From NCBI RefSeq assembly GCF_007896435.1, contig NZ_VCBL01000001.1:1625857-1689856 (forward strand): a stretch of DNA of 64,000 bases, written 5' to 3'. The translations under genes and the position numbers were made by a program. The stretch is from Rummeliibacillus suwonensis. GTDB taxonomy: Bacteria > Bacillota > Bacilli > Bacillales_A > Planococcaceae. Each line of letters opens with the position of its first letter. The stretch's first letter is position 1. Of the stretch, positions 8,372 to 18,676 are shown piece after piece. The notes beneath the pieces are model-generated. The model was not told where the DNA came from and searched no databases. It saw only the letters and a program-made list of their open reading frames with translations.

Positions 8372-9454
8372 TCATTTCGGAACAGAAGTTATTTTAATAT
8401 CTTTCCCAATCATCTCAACTTTTTTAAATTCAAGAGGGTAAGCATCTTTTACTCGTGTAATATCGAGATCTCCTATCATGGGAACTGCATGATCATCACC
8501 AAAAATCTTTGGTGCAATGTATGTGATGATCTGATTGACATAACCTGATTTTAAGAAACTGGCATTAATTGCACTTCCACCTTCCACATAAAGGTTCATG
8601 ATTTTACGTTTGCCTAGTTCTTTTAATACTTCTTCTATCGATATAGTTTGTTTTGATAATGGAATAATTTCGACATGTGCTTGTAAAAAGCTTTTAACCC
8701 TTTCCTCAGATACGTTTGAACCTGTAAAAATCCATGTAGGTGTGATATCTTCTGTCATTACTTTGGCATCATGTGAAATGCTTAAGTTAGTATCTAAAAT
8801 GACACGAATAGGTTGCTTTTTCGTATAGCCAAAGCGATTTGTCAAGCTTGGATTATCCTTTAAAATCGTCCCAATGCCTACTAAAATGGCATCGTTTTTT
8901 TCTCTCTCCTGATGAACATCGTGTTGAACCTCGATACCTGTAATTGCTTCTCCATCGCCTGTTTTCGCTGCCAGTTTACCATCCAATGTAATGGCTTGTT
9001 TCAAGGTAACATAGGGAACCTCATGTTGGATGAAATGGAAAAAAGCCTTATTTAACTGCTCCGCTTTCTCTTTTAAAACACCCGTCGTAACTTCAATGCC
9101 CGCCTTTTTCAAAATACCAATGCCCTTTCCTGCAACTAAGGGATTCGGATCTAATGATGCAACGACAACTCTTTTAACCCCTGCTTTCACTAGCGCATTC
9201 GCACAGGGTGGTGTTTTGCCATAATGACTACATGGTTCAAGTGTCACATAAATGGTGCTTCCAAAGGCTTTTTCTCCTGCCATTTGTAATGCGTTGATTT
9301 CGGCATGTGGTGTCCCAGCTTTTAAATGGGCACCAAAACCAACAATTTCTTGGTCCTTTACGATGACTGCTCCAACAACAGGATTCGGATTTGTTTGTCC
9401 TTCAGCAACCTGTGCAAGCTGTAGTGCAAAATTCATGTAAAAATCATCTGTCAT
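8372..9454 (-). CDS. ribD: Bifunctional riboflavin deaminase/reductase
   Basis: The 360-residue protein deaminates then reduces the pyrimidine product of GTP cyclohydrolase II. The N-terminal cytidine-deaminase-like domain shows HAEINAL and the zinc Cys pair in PCSHYGKTPPC. The C-terminal half is a DHFR-like reductase with VEGGSAINASFL. ATG at 9454 is used because GGGAGCG lies just upstream. It is first in the rib operon, and its long leader holds the FMN riboswitch and an apparent second, decayed aptamer. Confidence 0.97.
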   Translation of the reverse strand: MTDDFYMNFALQLAQVAEGQTNPNPVVGAVIVKDQEIVGFGAHLKAGTPHAEINALQMAGEKAFGSTIYVTLEPCSHYGKTPPCANALVKAGVKRVVVASLDPNPLVAGKGIGILKKAGIEVTTGVLKEKAEQLNKAFFHFIQHEVPYVTLKQAITLDGKLAAKTGDGEAITGIEVQHDVHQEREKNDAILVGIGTILKDNPSLTNRFGYTKKQPIRVILDTNLSISHDAKVMTEDITPTWIFTGSNVSEERVKSFLQAHVEIIPLSKQTISIEEVLKELGKRKIMNLYVEGGSAINASFLKSGYVNQIITYIAPKIFGDDHAVPMIGDLDITRVKDAYPLEFKKVEMIGKDIKITSVPK

Positions 9455-9599
9455 ATGAATCGCTCCCATTTGGAAATTTTTTTGCTAAATAAAAAACCAT
9501 TCATGAGATGCTTCCTTAGGAGTAGTTAATAGGAGGATATGTAGTAAATGGCATTTTAAAATAGGTCAATTGAACTCTATTTTTGCGAACTTTACCATA

Positions 9600-9745
9600 C
9601 CCCATGTTGTTCTCCTATTTAAAAAGCTATACGAGATCAGTTTCGGATTTGTACAAATCCCTCTTAAACAAAATTACAGGTTTAAAATTTTTCCATCACC
9701 ATCGATTGGGATTTTCATCTTTCATTTCATGAAGCGCGATCCATT
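9600..9745 (-). other. Decayed second FMN aptamer between riboswitch and ribD
   Basis: On the minus strand the segment GATGAAAATCCCAATCGA then GGTGATG is nearly identical to the P1-P2 side of the intact aptamer at 9962-10086. Further similarity follows in GATTTG-ACAAATCC and CTCGTATAG. The diagnostic GCCGACAGTATAGTC is corrupted. I infer a tandem duplication that has since decayed. It probably no longer binds FMN. Confidence 0.6.
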
Positions 9746-9847
9746 ATGTCCTCATGTAATGGCTTTTAAATGATGCTTCTGAATCATGAGGCTGATCAGT
9801 TAACGGTCGGTCGCTTTCATTGCAAAAAGCTTAAGGTAAATGAAAGT

Positions 9848-9882
9848 AAAAAGAAAACCCCATAGATTTTCTCTACGGGGTT
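9848..9882 (-). terminator. Terminator of the FMN riboswitch
   Basis: On the minus strand AACCCCGTAGA pairs with TCTATGGGGTT, followed by TTCTTTTTA. It lies about 80 bases beyond the aptamer and before ribD, the usual position for the regulatory terminator of an RFN element. Confidence 0.85.
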
Positions 9883-9961
9883 GGATTGGAAGTTTAAATT
9901 TAGTCATCACCAAATAGACTCATGAAATCACGTAAATTTCATAAGCAAAAGCATTCCATAC

Positions 9962-10086
9962 ATCCTTCTCTCATCCAGACTATACTGTCGGCTTTGGAAT
10001 TGCACCAAATCCTGCCTATGAAGGCTCACGGGCTTAGAATTTCTTCATCACCGTCGATTGGGATTTTCACCCTACCCCGAAGGATT
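9962..10086 (-). promoter_or_regulatory. FMN riboswitch (RFN element) controlling the rib operon
   Basis: The minus strand carries the full conserved RFN signature in order: AGGGTGAAAATCCC, GACGGTGATG, AGCCCGTGAGCC, GGTGCAATTCC and GCCGACAGTATAGTCTGGAT. A closing stem of AATCCTTC with GAAGGAT brackets it. FMN binding would favour the downstream terminator and switch off riboflavin synthesis. A TATACT -10 element lies just upstream (complement of 10102-10107). Confidence 0.96.
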
Positions 10087-10262
10087 ATTATCTATAGGGA
10101 AAGTATAGCACTCTTTTTCTGAAAAAGCATTACTATTTTTATTTTTATGAATAAATTACATACAGCCACCAGAAAATTCCTATAAAAAAACTTTGCAAAG
10201 TATTTTTTTACATACTCACTGATCCAATTGTCACTAGATTCTAGAAGTTAAATAAACTTTCA

Positions 10263-10502
10263 AACGGGTTTGTTATCCAATTTTATCCACTTAAACTTAG
10301 ATAACTCGCTGATTTCCGCTACGGCTTGCTCGCTTTCCCACGGGACATTGAATGGACTTCCTGAATCCACACCGCACGAAGGAAATGCACAAGCCTAATC
10401 GAGGACTCGAGCAAGCCACAGCGAAGATCTATATAGATTGGCGTTTACAATGAGGAATTTTTCTCATTTATACTCATATATTTCCTAATCAAAATGCCTG
10501 AT
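10263..10502. mobile_element. Family 2 MITE-like element, degraded copy
   Basis: It has the family core (ATTTCCGCTACGGCTTGCTC and later ACTCGAGCAAGCC) and ends in TAATCAAAATGCCTGAT, close to the 17-bp terminal repeat of the intact copy at 24037. The left end (AACGGGTTTGTTATCC) is more diverged. No open frame. Confidence 0.75.
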
Positions 10503-10528
10503 GAATTTTATCTATTCAATCGGTAAAT

Positions 10529-11296
10529 TTAAACCACTCGATTTGAATCTTCATAACGACTTATAATTACTTTATCTAATAAATCATACCGTTTTATCAG
10601 AACGCTGATCATCTGATGCCATTTTTTACAGAGCTTAAATGCATCCTTATATTCATCTGAATCTTGATCAATTGGTTCCTCGTTTTCTAAAAAGACATAT
10701 TCGATGATAGGATCATCTAAATCATCCACAACTATTTTCAAACATAGTTTTTTGATCCCTTCCTTATCCTTTTCTTTATTTTTTTTTGATTTTTCCTCTT
10801 TTTCTTCCTCTGCCTCTTTCATGTCGTTTTTAGAATCCTTTTCTTTTTTCGTAACATTTATCAATGAGTTTTCTCTTTTCTCGAGTAAAGAGCCACCGAA
10901 TAATCCTCTTCTGGATATTAAAGCGATTGGATGATCATTTTCCTCAATAGAAGTTTCATATATTTTGTCGAAAGGATAGTCTCTTACCTCAAAGCCAGAA
11001 TCCGTATTTTCTCTATTTGCGATCAATAAAGTTTGTGATGCCTCGTCCAGTAAAAGCGCATTTAAATAATCAGAAGATACGGTCAATTGTGAATAGGCGA
11101 ATTCTTGTAGTAATTCTTCCATTTCTTTTTTTATTTCTTCCTCTTTTCTTTTCTCCACTAATAGAATTTGATTCGTTCCCCATTTAAACAATAAAAATGA
11201 AATCAACAAAAAAAATAACTTAGCACTGAGTGTTTGAACGATAAACGTAAAGATAAAGAATATTCCACTTGTCAGAAATAGAAGTAATATACTCAT
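10529..11296 (-). CDS. Membrane-anchored charged protein of unknown function
   Basis: The 255-residue protein begins with two hydrophobic segments (about residues 2-20 and 25-45). A cytoplasmic part follows, with an acidic/basic coiled-coil-like linker at about 145-185 (KEAEEEKEEKSKKNKEKDKE). The last 70 residues (LKIVVDDLDDPIIEYVFLE and on) look like a folded domain also seen in unannotated phage or conjugation-type proteins, but I cannot name it. It stands alone between a family 2 element and the cell-wall locus. Confidence 0.6.
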   Translation of the reverse strand: MSILLLFLTSGIFFIFTFIVQTLSAKLFFLLISFLLFKWGTNQILLVEKRKEEEIKKEMEELLQEFAYSQLTVSSDYLNALLLDEASQTLLIANRENTDSGFEVRDYPFDKIYETSIEENDHPIALISRRGLFGGSLLEKRENSLINVTKKEKDSKNDMKEAEEEKEEKSKKNKEKDKEGIKKLCLKIVVDDLDDPIIEYVFLENEEPIDQDSDEYKDAFKLCKKWHQMISVLIKRYDLLDKVIISRYEDSNRVV

Positions 11297-11398
11297 TCAC
11301 AAGCCACCTTTAAAGAATCATTTCATGTTAATAGAATTCTATTCATCTATCCTAGATTTCATGCCTATTTTTAGTAGTGTTAATGATATTTCATAAAA

Positions 11399-11437
11399 AA
11401 ATAGCATGCTAGAATTATTTCTAGCATACTATTTTTA
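11399..11437 (-). terminator. Terminator after the epimerase gene
   Basis: A 15-bp stem (AATAGTATGCTAGAA with its complement, one mismatch) and a T run lie 16 bases after the wecB stop. The stem is symmetric enough to work both ways. Confidence 0.88.
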
Positions 11438-11452
11438 CTTTTGAGACATCTT

Positions 11453-12643
11453 TTAAAATGAAGTGATTCCATCTTGGACGGTCATTTCTTCACTTTTTAC
11501 GAAGGGATTGGGCATATGATTTTTTATACCAAAATGATAAAGGATTGCATCGACAATTCGTTCAGAAGCATGTCCATCTCCATATGGATTAGAAGCTTTT
11601 GACATTTTTTCATATTCCGCAGAGTTGGTTAACAATTCTTTCAAAGCCTGATAGATCCTTGATTGATTTGTACCTACTAGCTTTAATGTACCCGCTTCTA
11701 CTCCCTCTGGTCGTTCAGTTGTATCACGGAGAACTAAAACTGGAACACCAAGAGAAGGTGCCTCTTCCTGTATACCTCCTGAATCCGTCAAAATAATATG
11801 GGCTCTAGCTAAAAAGTTATGGAAATCGACAACTTCTAAAGGTTCGATTAGATAGATCCGTGGATTGCCATCTAATATTTCTTTGGCAATTTCCCTTACT
11901 GCTGGGTTTAGATGAACAGGATAGACCACTTGAACATCCTCATGTTCATCTACAATTTGTTTAATCGCTTTAAACATGTGTCTCATTGGTTCTCCAAGAT
12001 TTTCTCTACGATGAGCAGTTAATAAGATCATCTTATCTTGGCCTATTTTTTCTAATATGTGGTGATGATAATTTGTAGAAACGGTTGTAGCTAATGCATC
12101 AATGGCGGTATTTCCTGTAATAAAAATAGTTTCGGGATCCTTACTTTCATTGAGCAGATTTTGCTGTGCTTTTCTGGTTGGGGCAAAGTGAAAATCAGCT
12201 ATAACACCTGTTAGTTGGCGATTCATTTCTTCAGGGAACGGCGAATATTTGTTCCAAGTACGTAAGCCCGCTTCAACATGTCCAACTGGAATATGATTAT
12301 AAAACGCTGCAAGACTTCCCACAAATGTCGTTGATGTGTCACCATGTACAAGAACTAAATCAGGTTTTTCATTTTGCATCACTTCATTTAATCCTTTAAG
12401 TGCTAAAGTTGTGACATCGATTAATGTTTGACGATCCTTCATAATATTTAAATCATACTTAGGATGAATATTAAAATCGCTAAGTACTTGGTCTAGCATT
12501 TGGCGATGCTGCGCCGTTACGGTTACAATCGATTCAATTTCTTCTTGATGCTTGTCTAGTTCAAGTATTAATGGAGCTAGTTTGATTGCTTCCGGTCTAG
12601 TACCGAATATCGTCATGATTTTTATTTTTCTTTGTTTTGTCAA
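11453..12643 (-). CDS. wecB: UDP-N-acetylglucosamine 2-epimerase (non-hydrolysing)
   Basis: The 396-residue cytoplasmic enzyme interconverts UDP-GlcNAc and UDP-ManNAc. Signature motifs are GTRPEAIKLAP near the N-terminus, HVEAGLRT and the LTDSGGIQEE loop. Length is typical. The start is TTG with GGAGG nine bases upstream. It works with the UDP-ManNAc dehydrogenase at 14533-15813, so together they should make UDP-ManNAcA for the polymer assembled by the neighbouring glycosyltransferases. The orthologue is also called mnaA. It is separated from tagH by a family 1 repeat. Confidence 0.95.
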   Translation of the reverse strand: MTKQRKIKIMTIFGTRPEAIKLAPLILELDKHQEEIESIVTVTAQHRQMLDQVLSDFNIHPKYDLNIMKDRQTLIDVTTLALKGLNEVMQNEKPDLVLVHGDTSTTFVGSLAAFYNHIPVGHVEAGLRTWNKYSPFPEEMNRQLTGVIADFHFAPTRKAQQNLLNESKDPETIFITGNTAIDALATTVSTNYHHHILEKIGQDKMILLTAHRRENLGEPMRHMFKAIKQIVDEHEDVQVVYPVHLNPAVREIAKEILDGNPRIYLIEPLEVVDFHNFLARAHIILTDSGGIQEEAPSLGVPVLVLRDTTERPEGVEAGTLKLVGTNQSRIYQALKELLTNSAEYEKMSKASNPYGDGHASERIVDAILYHFGIKNHMPNPFVKSEEMTVQDGITSF

Positions 12644-12668
12644 TGAAAACTACCTCCGATTTTTTTAG

Positions 12669-12818
12669 ATAAAGTGAAACCTCATACAAAGATCCCTCTC
12701 TAGATGTTGGTTGAACCAATCAAGCTTTTACAGGCAGCTGATCTCCCACTTGTCCATTCTGTTCCATTTCCACTAGAATCTAGTAGAAGGATCTCACAGC
12801 CTGTTAATGTGAGCTTAA
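12669..12818 (+). repeat. Family 1 repeat, copy C (diverged), reaching into the tagH 3' end
   Basis: It starts ATAAAGTGAAACCTCAT, keeps GTTGGTTGAACCAATCAAGC from the core, and ends CAGCCTGTTAATGTGAGCTTAA, matching the family right end TGCCCGTTAACGCGGGATAA with changes. Its last bases overlap the final codons and stop codon of tagH on the other strand. Confidence 0.6.
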
Positions 12819-13718
12819 CATATATGTTGCACTTACAATAACCGCAACTAATAAAACAAAAGATTGCAAAATGACTGATAGATTGAAGCCATTCTTTTGC
12901 TGCTCTTTACTTTGTGGCTCATTTACATTTTCTGTATACTGTTTCTCCAACATTTTCGTTCTACTAATCTTCTTTTCTTCATCACTTAAAGCATTGAACG
13001 TATGGATAAATTTTTTATATTCACTGATTACCTTTTTAGTTTCGTCAAACATCTTGATTTCTCCAAAATGGATCCACATGACTCGATCACAAAATGCTTG
13101 GATCTGAGACAATGAATGACTGACAAAAATAATTGTTTTTCCTTCACTTTTAAACTCATTAATCTTATTAAGACATTTTTGATAAAATGTTTGATCCCCG
13201 ACGGACAACGCTTCATCCACTATTAAAATATCTGGATTTGTATGAATAGATATCGCAAAACCTAATCGTGATTTCATACCACTAGAATAATTTTTAACAG
13301 GCTGATGGATAAAATTTCCGATATCCGCAAATTCAACAATATCATCCTGAATCATATTAATTTCCGCATTCGTTAAACCATGCATCAAACATTTCATCTT
13401 AATATTTTCCATCCCCGTCAAAGAGGGATTCAAACCAACAGAAATGGCAATTAATGATGTCTCACCGTTGATCTCTATATCGCCAAAACTTGGAGGGATA
13501 ACCTGTGCAAGTATATTAGAAAGTGTCGACTTTCCAGAACCATTCAAGCCAATGATTCCAATTGCTTCACCTTCATTAATTTCAAAATCAATATTTTTTA
13601 AAGCATAGAACTGATCTCTATCTTTTTTTAACGAAATGATATCCAATAATTTATCAGATTGTTTACGATATAATCTGAAACTTTTTGATACGTTTGTGCA
13701 ACGAATTTTCGGATTCAT
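12804..13718 (-). CDS. tagH: Teichoic acid / polysaccharide ABC exporter ATPase
   Basis: The 304-residue ATPase energises export of an undecaprenyl-linked wall polymer. Walker [10 protein letters not shown] lies at about residue 57, the signature is [10 protein letters not shown] and Walker B DILIVDEA, as in TagH/Wzt proteins. After residue 245 comes a short charged stretch and one C-terminal hydrophobic segment ([20 protein letters not shown]) that likely inserts in the membrane. GGAGG precedes ATG. It follows tagG by 14 bases. The last codons appear to derive from a family 1 repeat. Confidence 0.92.
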   Translation of the reverse strand: MNPKIRCTNVSKSFRLYRKQSDKLLDIISLKKDRDQFYALKNIDFEINEGEAIGIIGLNGSGKSTLSNILAQVIPPSFGDIEINGETSLIAISVGLNPSLTGMENIKMKCLMHGLTNAEINMIQDDIVEFADIGNFIHQPVKNYSSGMKSRLGFAISIHTNPDILIVDEALSVGDQTFYQKCLNKINEFKSEGKTIIFVSHSLSQIQAFCDRVMWIHFGEIKMFDETKKVISEYKKFIHTFNALSDEEKKISRTKMLEKQYTENVNEPQSKEQQKNGFNLSVILQSFVLLVAVIVSATYMLSSH

Positions 13719-13732
13719 AGATTTTCCTCCGA

Positions 13733-14536
13733 TTATAAATAATCAACAAATTTGTTTCGGAATTTAATATGCAAATAAGCTCCGATTGTCAGTATCAGCA
13801 AACTGATACTCCAAAAATACAGCGTATAGGCGCCATCTTCAAAAAACCATTGTCCACCTAAAATGGAATATCTAAAACCTTCGATAATATAAAATAGTGG
13901 ATTTAGTTTTAGTATATTCACAAAAAAGGTAGGAAAGTTATGGACATTCCAAACAATAGGTAAAAAAAACATCATCAATCGCACAACCGATTGTACCATC
14001 ATTTGAACATCTCGAATAATCGTTGTAAGTGTCGATAACAATAGTGTGATCGCAAATAGAAACAGATATAAGCATGCTAGATAGTAGAATAATTGTAGCA
14101 GGTATAGACCTGAAAATATGTCATAAAAGCAAGCAATTACAATTGTAATCACGATCATTGGGAATAATGAAAGTGAATTTCCTACAATTTTAATACTTGG
14201 TAATACGCTAACTGGAAAATGCATTTTTGATACTAAACTAACCTTTGCAAATACACTATTAGATGCTTGAACAATCGTTCGGCTAATATATAGCCATGGT
14301 ACAAGTCCTATGATCAACCAAAGGAAAAATGGCGTACCATCAACTGGTGATCCCTTTCTTATACCAAGACCAAAGATAAGCCAATACACCATTATTTGAA
14401 TGAATGGATTCAAGATTTGCCATAGCATCCCAAAATAGTGCATTGTATATTTTCCTTTTTCTTCATATAAACTAAGTCTAACTATTAAGTTAAAATGAAG
14501 AAATTGTTCTTTCAATACTTGCCATGCGAAGTTCAT
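13733..14536 (-). CDS. tagG: Teichoic acid / polysaccharide ABC exporter permease
   Basis: The 267-residue ABC-2 type membrane protein has about six hydrophobic segments and is the channel half of the TagGH exporter. The N-terminal phrase [17 protein letters not shown] and [20 protein letters not shown] resemble the interfacial helix region of TagG/Wzm proteins. Its ATG overlaps the stop of the upstream dehydrogenase gene as ATGA, so the two are translationally coupled. This links export to sugar-nucleotide supply. Confidence 0.92.
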   Translation of the reverse strand: MNFAWQVLKEQFLHFNLIVRLSLYEEKGKYTMHYFGMLWQILNPFIQIMVYWLIFGLGIRKGSPVDGTPFFLWLIIGLVPWLYISRTIVQASNSVFAKVSLVSKMHFPVSVLPSIKIVGNSLSLFPMIVITIVIACFYDIFSGLYLLQLFYYLACLYLFLFAITLLLSTLTTIIRDVQMMVQSVVRLMMFFLPIVWNVHNFPTFFVNILKLNPLFYIIEGFRYSILGGQWFFEDGAYTLYFWSISLLILTIGAYLHIKFRNKFVDYL

Positions 14537-15813
14537 ACAAGAGATGTTTCCTTATTATTTGTATATTTGTAGAGATTGCCATAGTTCATATAGTTAACAT
14601 CTTGTGGTAACACTTTTACAACGTTTTTCGTATCAAAAATTCTTTTATTGGACATATTCGCTAACATAGAATCGCTAAATTGTTTGAATTCATCATGATC
14701 TGATAATATAACGATTAAATCTGAGTCTTTTACCGCTTGATCAAAATCTTTCATGACCCATTCCTCTTTTACATGTGGATCATATGCACGAACTTCAAAG
14801 TCGCTTTGCGCTTGTAGCATATGGTAAATTTCTAAAGCTGGGCTTTCACGAATATCATCAACATTTCCTTTATAAGTTAAACCAAAAACGGTGACGATTT
14901 TTCCATTTTCACTTTTCATTAATTGTTTAACATTATCTACAACAAATTGTGGCATAGATGTGTTGATCGTACGAGAAAGGCTAATAAGTTGAGCTGTTTT
15001 GGGAGCTTTTGCTACGATAAAATATGGATCAACTGCTAGACAATGTCCTCCAACCCCAGGTCCAGGAGTATGCAAATTTACGCGAGGATGTTTATTGGCC
15101 ATTTCGATCACATCAAGTGCGTTGATTTCCAACTCATTACATACTTTTGCTAATTCATTTGCAAGTGCAATATTCACATCTCTAAATGTATTTTCCATCA
15201 GTTTAGACATTTCAGCTGTTTTTGCATCCGTTCTAATAATTTCCCCTTGAACGAAAGTACTATATACTTTAACACCAGCTTCTGTACATGCAGGTGTAAT
15301 ACCTCCAACAATTCGGTTATTAAACACTAATTCTTGAAGAATTTGACCTGGTAAAACTCTTTCAGGGCAGTGTACAAGGAAAATATCTTCACCGACCACA
15401 AATCCTGCTTTCTCAACTAAAGGCTTAACAAAATCGTCCATACTGCGAGGTGCGATGGTTGATTCAACAATGATCGTATTGCCTTTTTCAATATAAGGGA
15501 TTATAGAGCGTACTGCACTCAATACATATGTTAAATCACAGGATTTATATTGGTCATTACAATTGGGTGTTGGAACTGAAATGATAAATGCATCAGCTTT
15601 TTCAGGTTCATAGGAAGCTTTAAACGTTCCCATTGAAATAACTTCTTCCAAAGCTTCTTGCAAACCCGGTTCTTCTAAATGGATTTTTCCATGATTTAGT
15701 GAATCCACAGCTTCTTTTTTCACATCAACACCTACAACATTTACATGATGTTTGGCAAACATGATAGAGGTTGGTAATCCTATATATCCAAGACCGATCG
15801 TACATAGTTTCAT
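14533..15813 (-). CDS. wecC: UDP-N-acetyl-D-mannosamine dehydrogenase
   Basis: The 426-residue NAD-dependent enzyme oxidises UDP-ManNAc to UDP-ManNAcA in two steps. The N-terminal Rossmann motif GLGYIGLPTS and the catalytic Cys in GPGVGGHCLAVDP are intact. The sequence is closer to the WecC branch than to UDP-glucose dehydrogenases, so ManNAc is the favoured substrate, and the epimerase nearby agrees. ATG at 15813 is used because GGAGG lies nine bases before it; a TTG further up overlaps that site. It is the first gene of wecC-tagG-tagH. Confidence 0.92.
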   Translation of the reverse strand: MKLCTIGLGYIGLPTSIMFAKHHVNVVGVDVKKEAVDSLNHGKIHLEEPGLQEALEEVISMGTFKASYEPEKADAFIISVPTPNCNDQYKSCDLTYVLSAVRSIIPYIEKGNTIIVESTIAPRSMDDFVKPLVEKAGFVVGEDIFLVHCPERVLPGQILQELVFNNRIVGGITPACTEAGVKVYSTFVQGEIIRTDAKTAEMSKLMENTFRDVNIALANELAKVCNELEINALDVIEMANKHPRVNLHTPGPGVGGHCLAVDPYFIVAKAPKTAQLISLSRTINTSMPQFVVDNVKQLMKSENGKIVTVFGLTYKGNVDDIRESPALEIYHMLQAQSDFEVRAYDPHVKEEWVMKDFDQAVKDSDLIVILSDHDEFKQFSDSMLANMSNKRIFDTKNVVKVLPQDVNYMNYGNLYKYTNNKETSLV

Positions 15814-15958
15814 TTTAATTTCCTCCAATTTTCGAGTAGATTTTTAGTTTTCTTTTTTATCGCAGCCTATATATTGAAAAGCAATTGCTTAAACTGATGA
15901 AAAAACGTTAGCCTTCTCGCATCACCCCTTTCAAATAAAAATTCAAATTTTTCTGAAT

Positions 15959-18676
15959 CTATATTCTGGTGAAGTATTTTGCTATTTTCTTGTACTTTCC
16001 TTTTTTATAGAAAGCTTCGAATTTTTCACCTTCTATTGAATTTTCAACTATGAATTCTTTGTATAAAGAATAAATTTGATAGAGAATATCGATCGCCTCT
16101 TTTAGATCCTCATCTCCAATCCGTTTAATGCGGATCAAATACCAATTTTTGAAGTAAAAGTTGAATCGTTTATCCATATATAAATCGAGCAATTCATTTT
16201 TCTTTAAAAATGGTAATCTCTCTTTTTCTAATGTGTAATATTTATGAAAAAACTTTTTTGTTATCGTATTTGTAACAGATCCTGAAACTGCTGCATAATA
16301 GATGTGAATATCCAGATCGAGTACTGCTGCCTTCGTTGAATGCAATAACAGCTCTTGGAAAAACAGTGTATCTTGTCCGCCAGCATTTTCTACCATCTTC
16401 AAGTGATTATCCATAATGATCTTTTGCTTGACGATCAATGCTTGGATACTTTGAGTTCTCAGTTCTGTATCGATCAATAGCTGCTTCGGATTTTGAATGA
16501 CCTTACTATGAATCACGTCTGTAACCGTTTGATAGTATTTGAAATAACTAATTTTTTTGTTATCAAATTTGACCATATTGCCAATTGCCATGTCTATATC
16601 AGGATTCCTTTTTAGCAATTGCAATAATTTCGCATATCCATCGTTGATCGCTTCATTATCCGGATCTAAATACGTTATATATTCACAACTTGCTAGTTCG
16701 ACACCTCGATTTCTTGCCCTTGATGCACTACCACTTCCTCCTTTCGGGAAGAAATAAGTCATAACATTCGTATTTGACTCTGCAATTCGACGTATCGTGC
16801 TAATAGTTTCCTCATCAGTGGATCCATCATCTACTAAGATAATTTCCATCTTGTCAAAAATGCTGCTTCTTTTTAAGCTATTAAAACATTTGTTCAACAA
16901 GTATTTGCCGTTGTTATAAACAGGAACAATTACAGATAATTCATATTGACGATCATCTATCAACCCTTGCTGCAAGCATTCTTTGCTGTTTGTGTTGAGT
17001 TCAAAATGGTCAATGCAATACCCATATTGTCGTTTGTAATGAGTAGGCATTTTGAGCAATTCGTCGGTAGCAAAAGCTTCAGACCAAAACACTGTTTTAT
17101 ATTTATCTTGAATTTCATTCACGTACATGTGTTCTAACCCTTCTACTAATTTGTTTCCCTCGTAATAGCTGTTTTTCGTAATATAATCTGAATCTGTATA
17201 TTTAAAACCGTTGATCATATCTTCTAAATAATATTCTTCGTATTGATAACCTGAACGGAAGAAAGCAATGATATCATATTGTGCTCGAATCTCATCATTG
17301 AAATCTGCTTCAGTGATTAAAGCTTTTTCTTCATAGGATTGATTCTCAAAATTTTTGATCACTTCGTCATTCAATTGATCTGCTACGACCAAAGCTTTTT
17401 TCAAGGATACTTGTTTTTCCATTTCAATTTTTTCTAATAACCCATTGAATCTTTCAAATGTTGTGTAGGAAGACATGACATTTCGGATTCCTAATACTTG
17501 ATGCTTATACACTTCTTCATCTGTAAATTCATTTAATATATCTTTGACCTCCTGCTGACTATTCACAATAAAGACATTTGGAAATTTATCGTTCACGCCA
17601 ACACTATAATTTGAAATAATAATATTACCGATAGCTTGCAGCTCATAAATTCGATTGGCAAACATCGTTTCACTAAACTTCACAGAGTTTAAGTTAATCG
17701 CCCAATCATAAAGCTTATGCACTTTTTGAAGATATTGATGTTCAATGGCTGGCGACACATATTCTAAATACTCTTGTGGGAAGAAATAATTTAAATTATT
17801 TAAATGAAAATTTCGATCGATGATTTTTAGATCTCGATTCGCACTTTTTACACCCTCGAAAATATCAATTGTTTCCCTTTGCCTTTCGGGATATTTGTTC
17901 AGCCATGATCCTGCAAAAAACACATCTTTACTCTTTGGATGGTTTCGGATACCAATTGGATTATGGTAAAGTGGATTGATACCAAATTCCAAGACGAAAA
18001 CTTTTTGGTGCTTGCAAGCTTTTTTATAGCTTTCCACTTTTTCTTTTGCTGTTGTAAAAACATAATCACATTTCTTGGCGATCCCGATAAATTTTTCATA
18101 ATTGACAGGGTCTTCTTTCGAGTAAAATACTGTTTTGACGTGATTCTTTTTAAAATATTGAATTACCTTATATAAGTCTTTTCTCTTTTGAGACTTATCA
18201 TTGGCTAAACCCGTCCAGCTACCATCTAACCCCTTCCAAGTCGTCACTACAAACAAGAAATCTAATTGGTCCTTATAAGACTGATAATTATCGCGAGTAA
18301 TAGAGATGAAATTGGCCACATCTTTATAAGATTGGTACAAAAATTCATCTGCAATAATCCCAACTTGCATGGAATACTTATTGTAATATCTACTGCCATT
18401 ACTTTCAGGGATATTGTCCAGTAATGGTTTTATACGATCAAAATAATGCAAATCTGCTACTTCATCACGATAATCCAAGTATTCTTGTTTGGTTGTTTTT
18501 AGTGGTGCTGTTTGAATTTCATATAGAAATAATGACTCTTCAGGAATACTTTCAGGTAGAATGCCATTTTCCTTAAAATAATCAATTTCATACTTTTCTC
18601 TCTTAATGGCATCTTCAAGTTGTTGTTTACGTGATTGAATCTCTCTCAATTGTTCTTCAATTTTTGATGTTTGCAT
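15959..18676 (-). CDS. Large two-domain glycosyltransferase (CgeB-like plus GT2)
   Basis: The 905-residue cytoplasmic protein has a short coiled-coil start (residues 1-45). A CgeB/GT-B-like glycosyltransferase region follows at about 100-410, with the donor-site-like FANRIYELQAIGNIIISNY. A GT-A family 2 domain spans about 585-800, with LSVIVPVYNN, LVDDGSTDEE and DPDNEA as the nucleotide and metal motifs. Two catalytic modules in one chain suggest alternating sugar addition during polymer extension. Its start overlaps the end of the coiled-coil gene by 20 bases, with GAGG eight bases before ATG. Acceptor and sugars are unknown. Confidence 0.85.
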   Translation of the reverse strand: MQTSKIEEQLREIQSRKQQLEDAIKREKYEIDYFKENGILPESIPEESLFLYEIQTAPLKTTKQEYLDYRDEVADLHYFDRIKPLLDNIPESNGSRYYNKYSMQVGIIADEFLYQSYKDVANFISITRDNYQSYKDQLDFLFVVTTWKGLDGSWTGLANDKSQKRKDLYKVIQYFKKNHVKTVFYSKEDPVNYEKFIGIAKKCDYVFTTAKEKVESYKKACKHQKVFVLEFGINPLYHNPIGIRNHPKSKDVFFAGSWLNKYPERQRETIDIFEGVKSANRDLKIIDRNFHLNNLNYFFPQEYLEYVSPAIEHQYLQKVHKLYDWAINLNSVKFSETMFANRIYELQAIGNIIISNYSVGVNDKFPNVFIVNSQQEVKDILNEFTDEEVYKHQVLGIRNVMSSYTTFERFNGLLEKIEMEKQVSLKKALVVADQLNDEVIKNFENQSYEEKALITEADFNDEIRAQYDIIAFFRSGYQYEEYYLEDMINGFKYTDSDYITKNSYYEGNKLVEGLEHMYVNEIQDKYKTVFWSEAFATDELLKMPTHYKRQYGYCIDHFELNTNSKECLQQGLIDDRQYELSVIVPVYNNGKYLLNKCFNSLKRSSIFDKMEIILVDDGSTDEETISTIRRIAESNTNVMTYFFPKGGSGSASRARNRGVELASCEYITYLDPDNEAINDGYAKLLQLLKRNPDIDMAIGNMVKFDNKKISYFKYYQTVTDVIHSKVIQNPKQLLIDTELRTQSIQALIVKQKIIMDNHLKMVENAGGQDTLFFQELLLHSTKAAVLDLDIHIYYAAVSGSVTNTITKKFFHKYYTLEKERLPFLKKNELLDLYMDKRFNFYFKNWYLIRIKRIGDEDLKEAIDILYQIYSLYKEFIVENSIEGEKFEAFYKKGKYKKIAKYFTRI

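Noticed and set aside
9570..9773. Short plus-strand frames at 9570 and 9922 across the rib leader
   Set aside because: They are antisense readings of the FMN riboswitch and its relic; the shared SPSIGIF phrase is the complement of the aptamer core.
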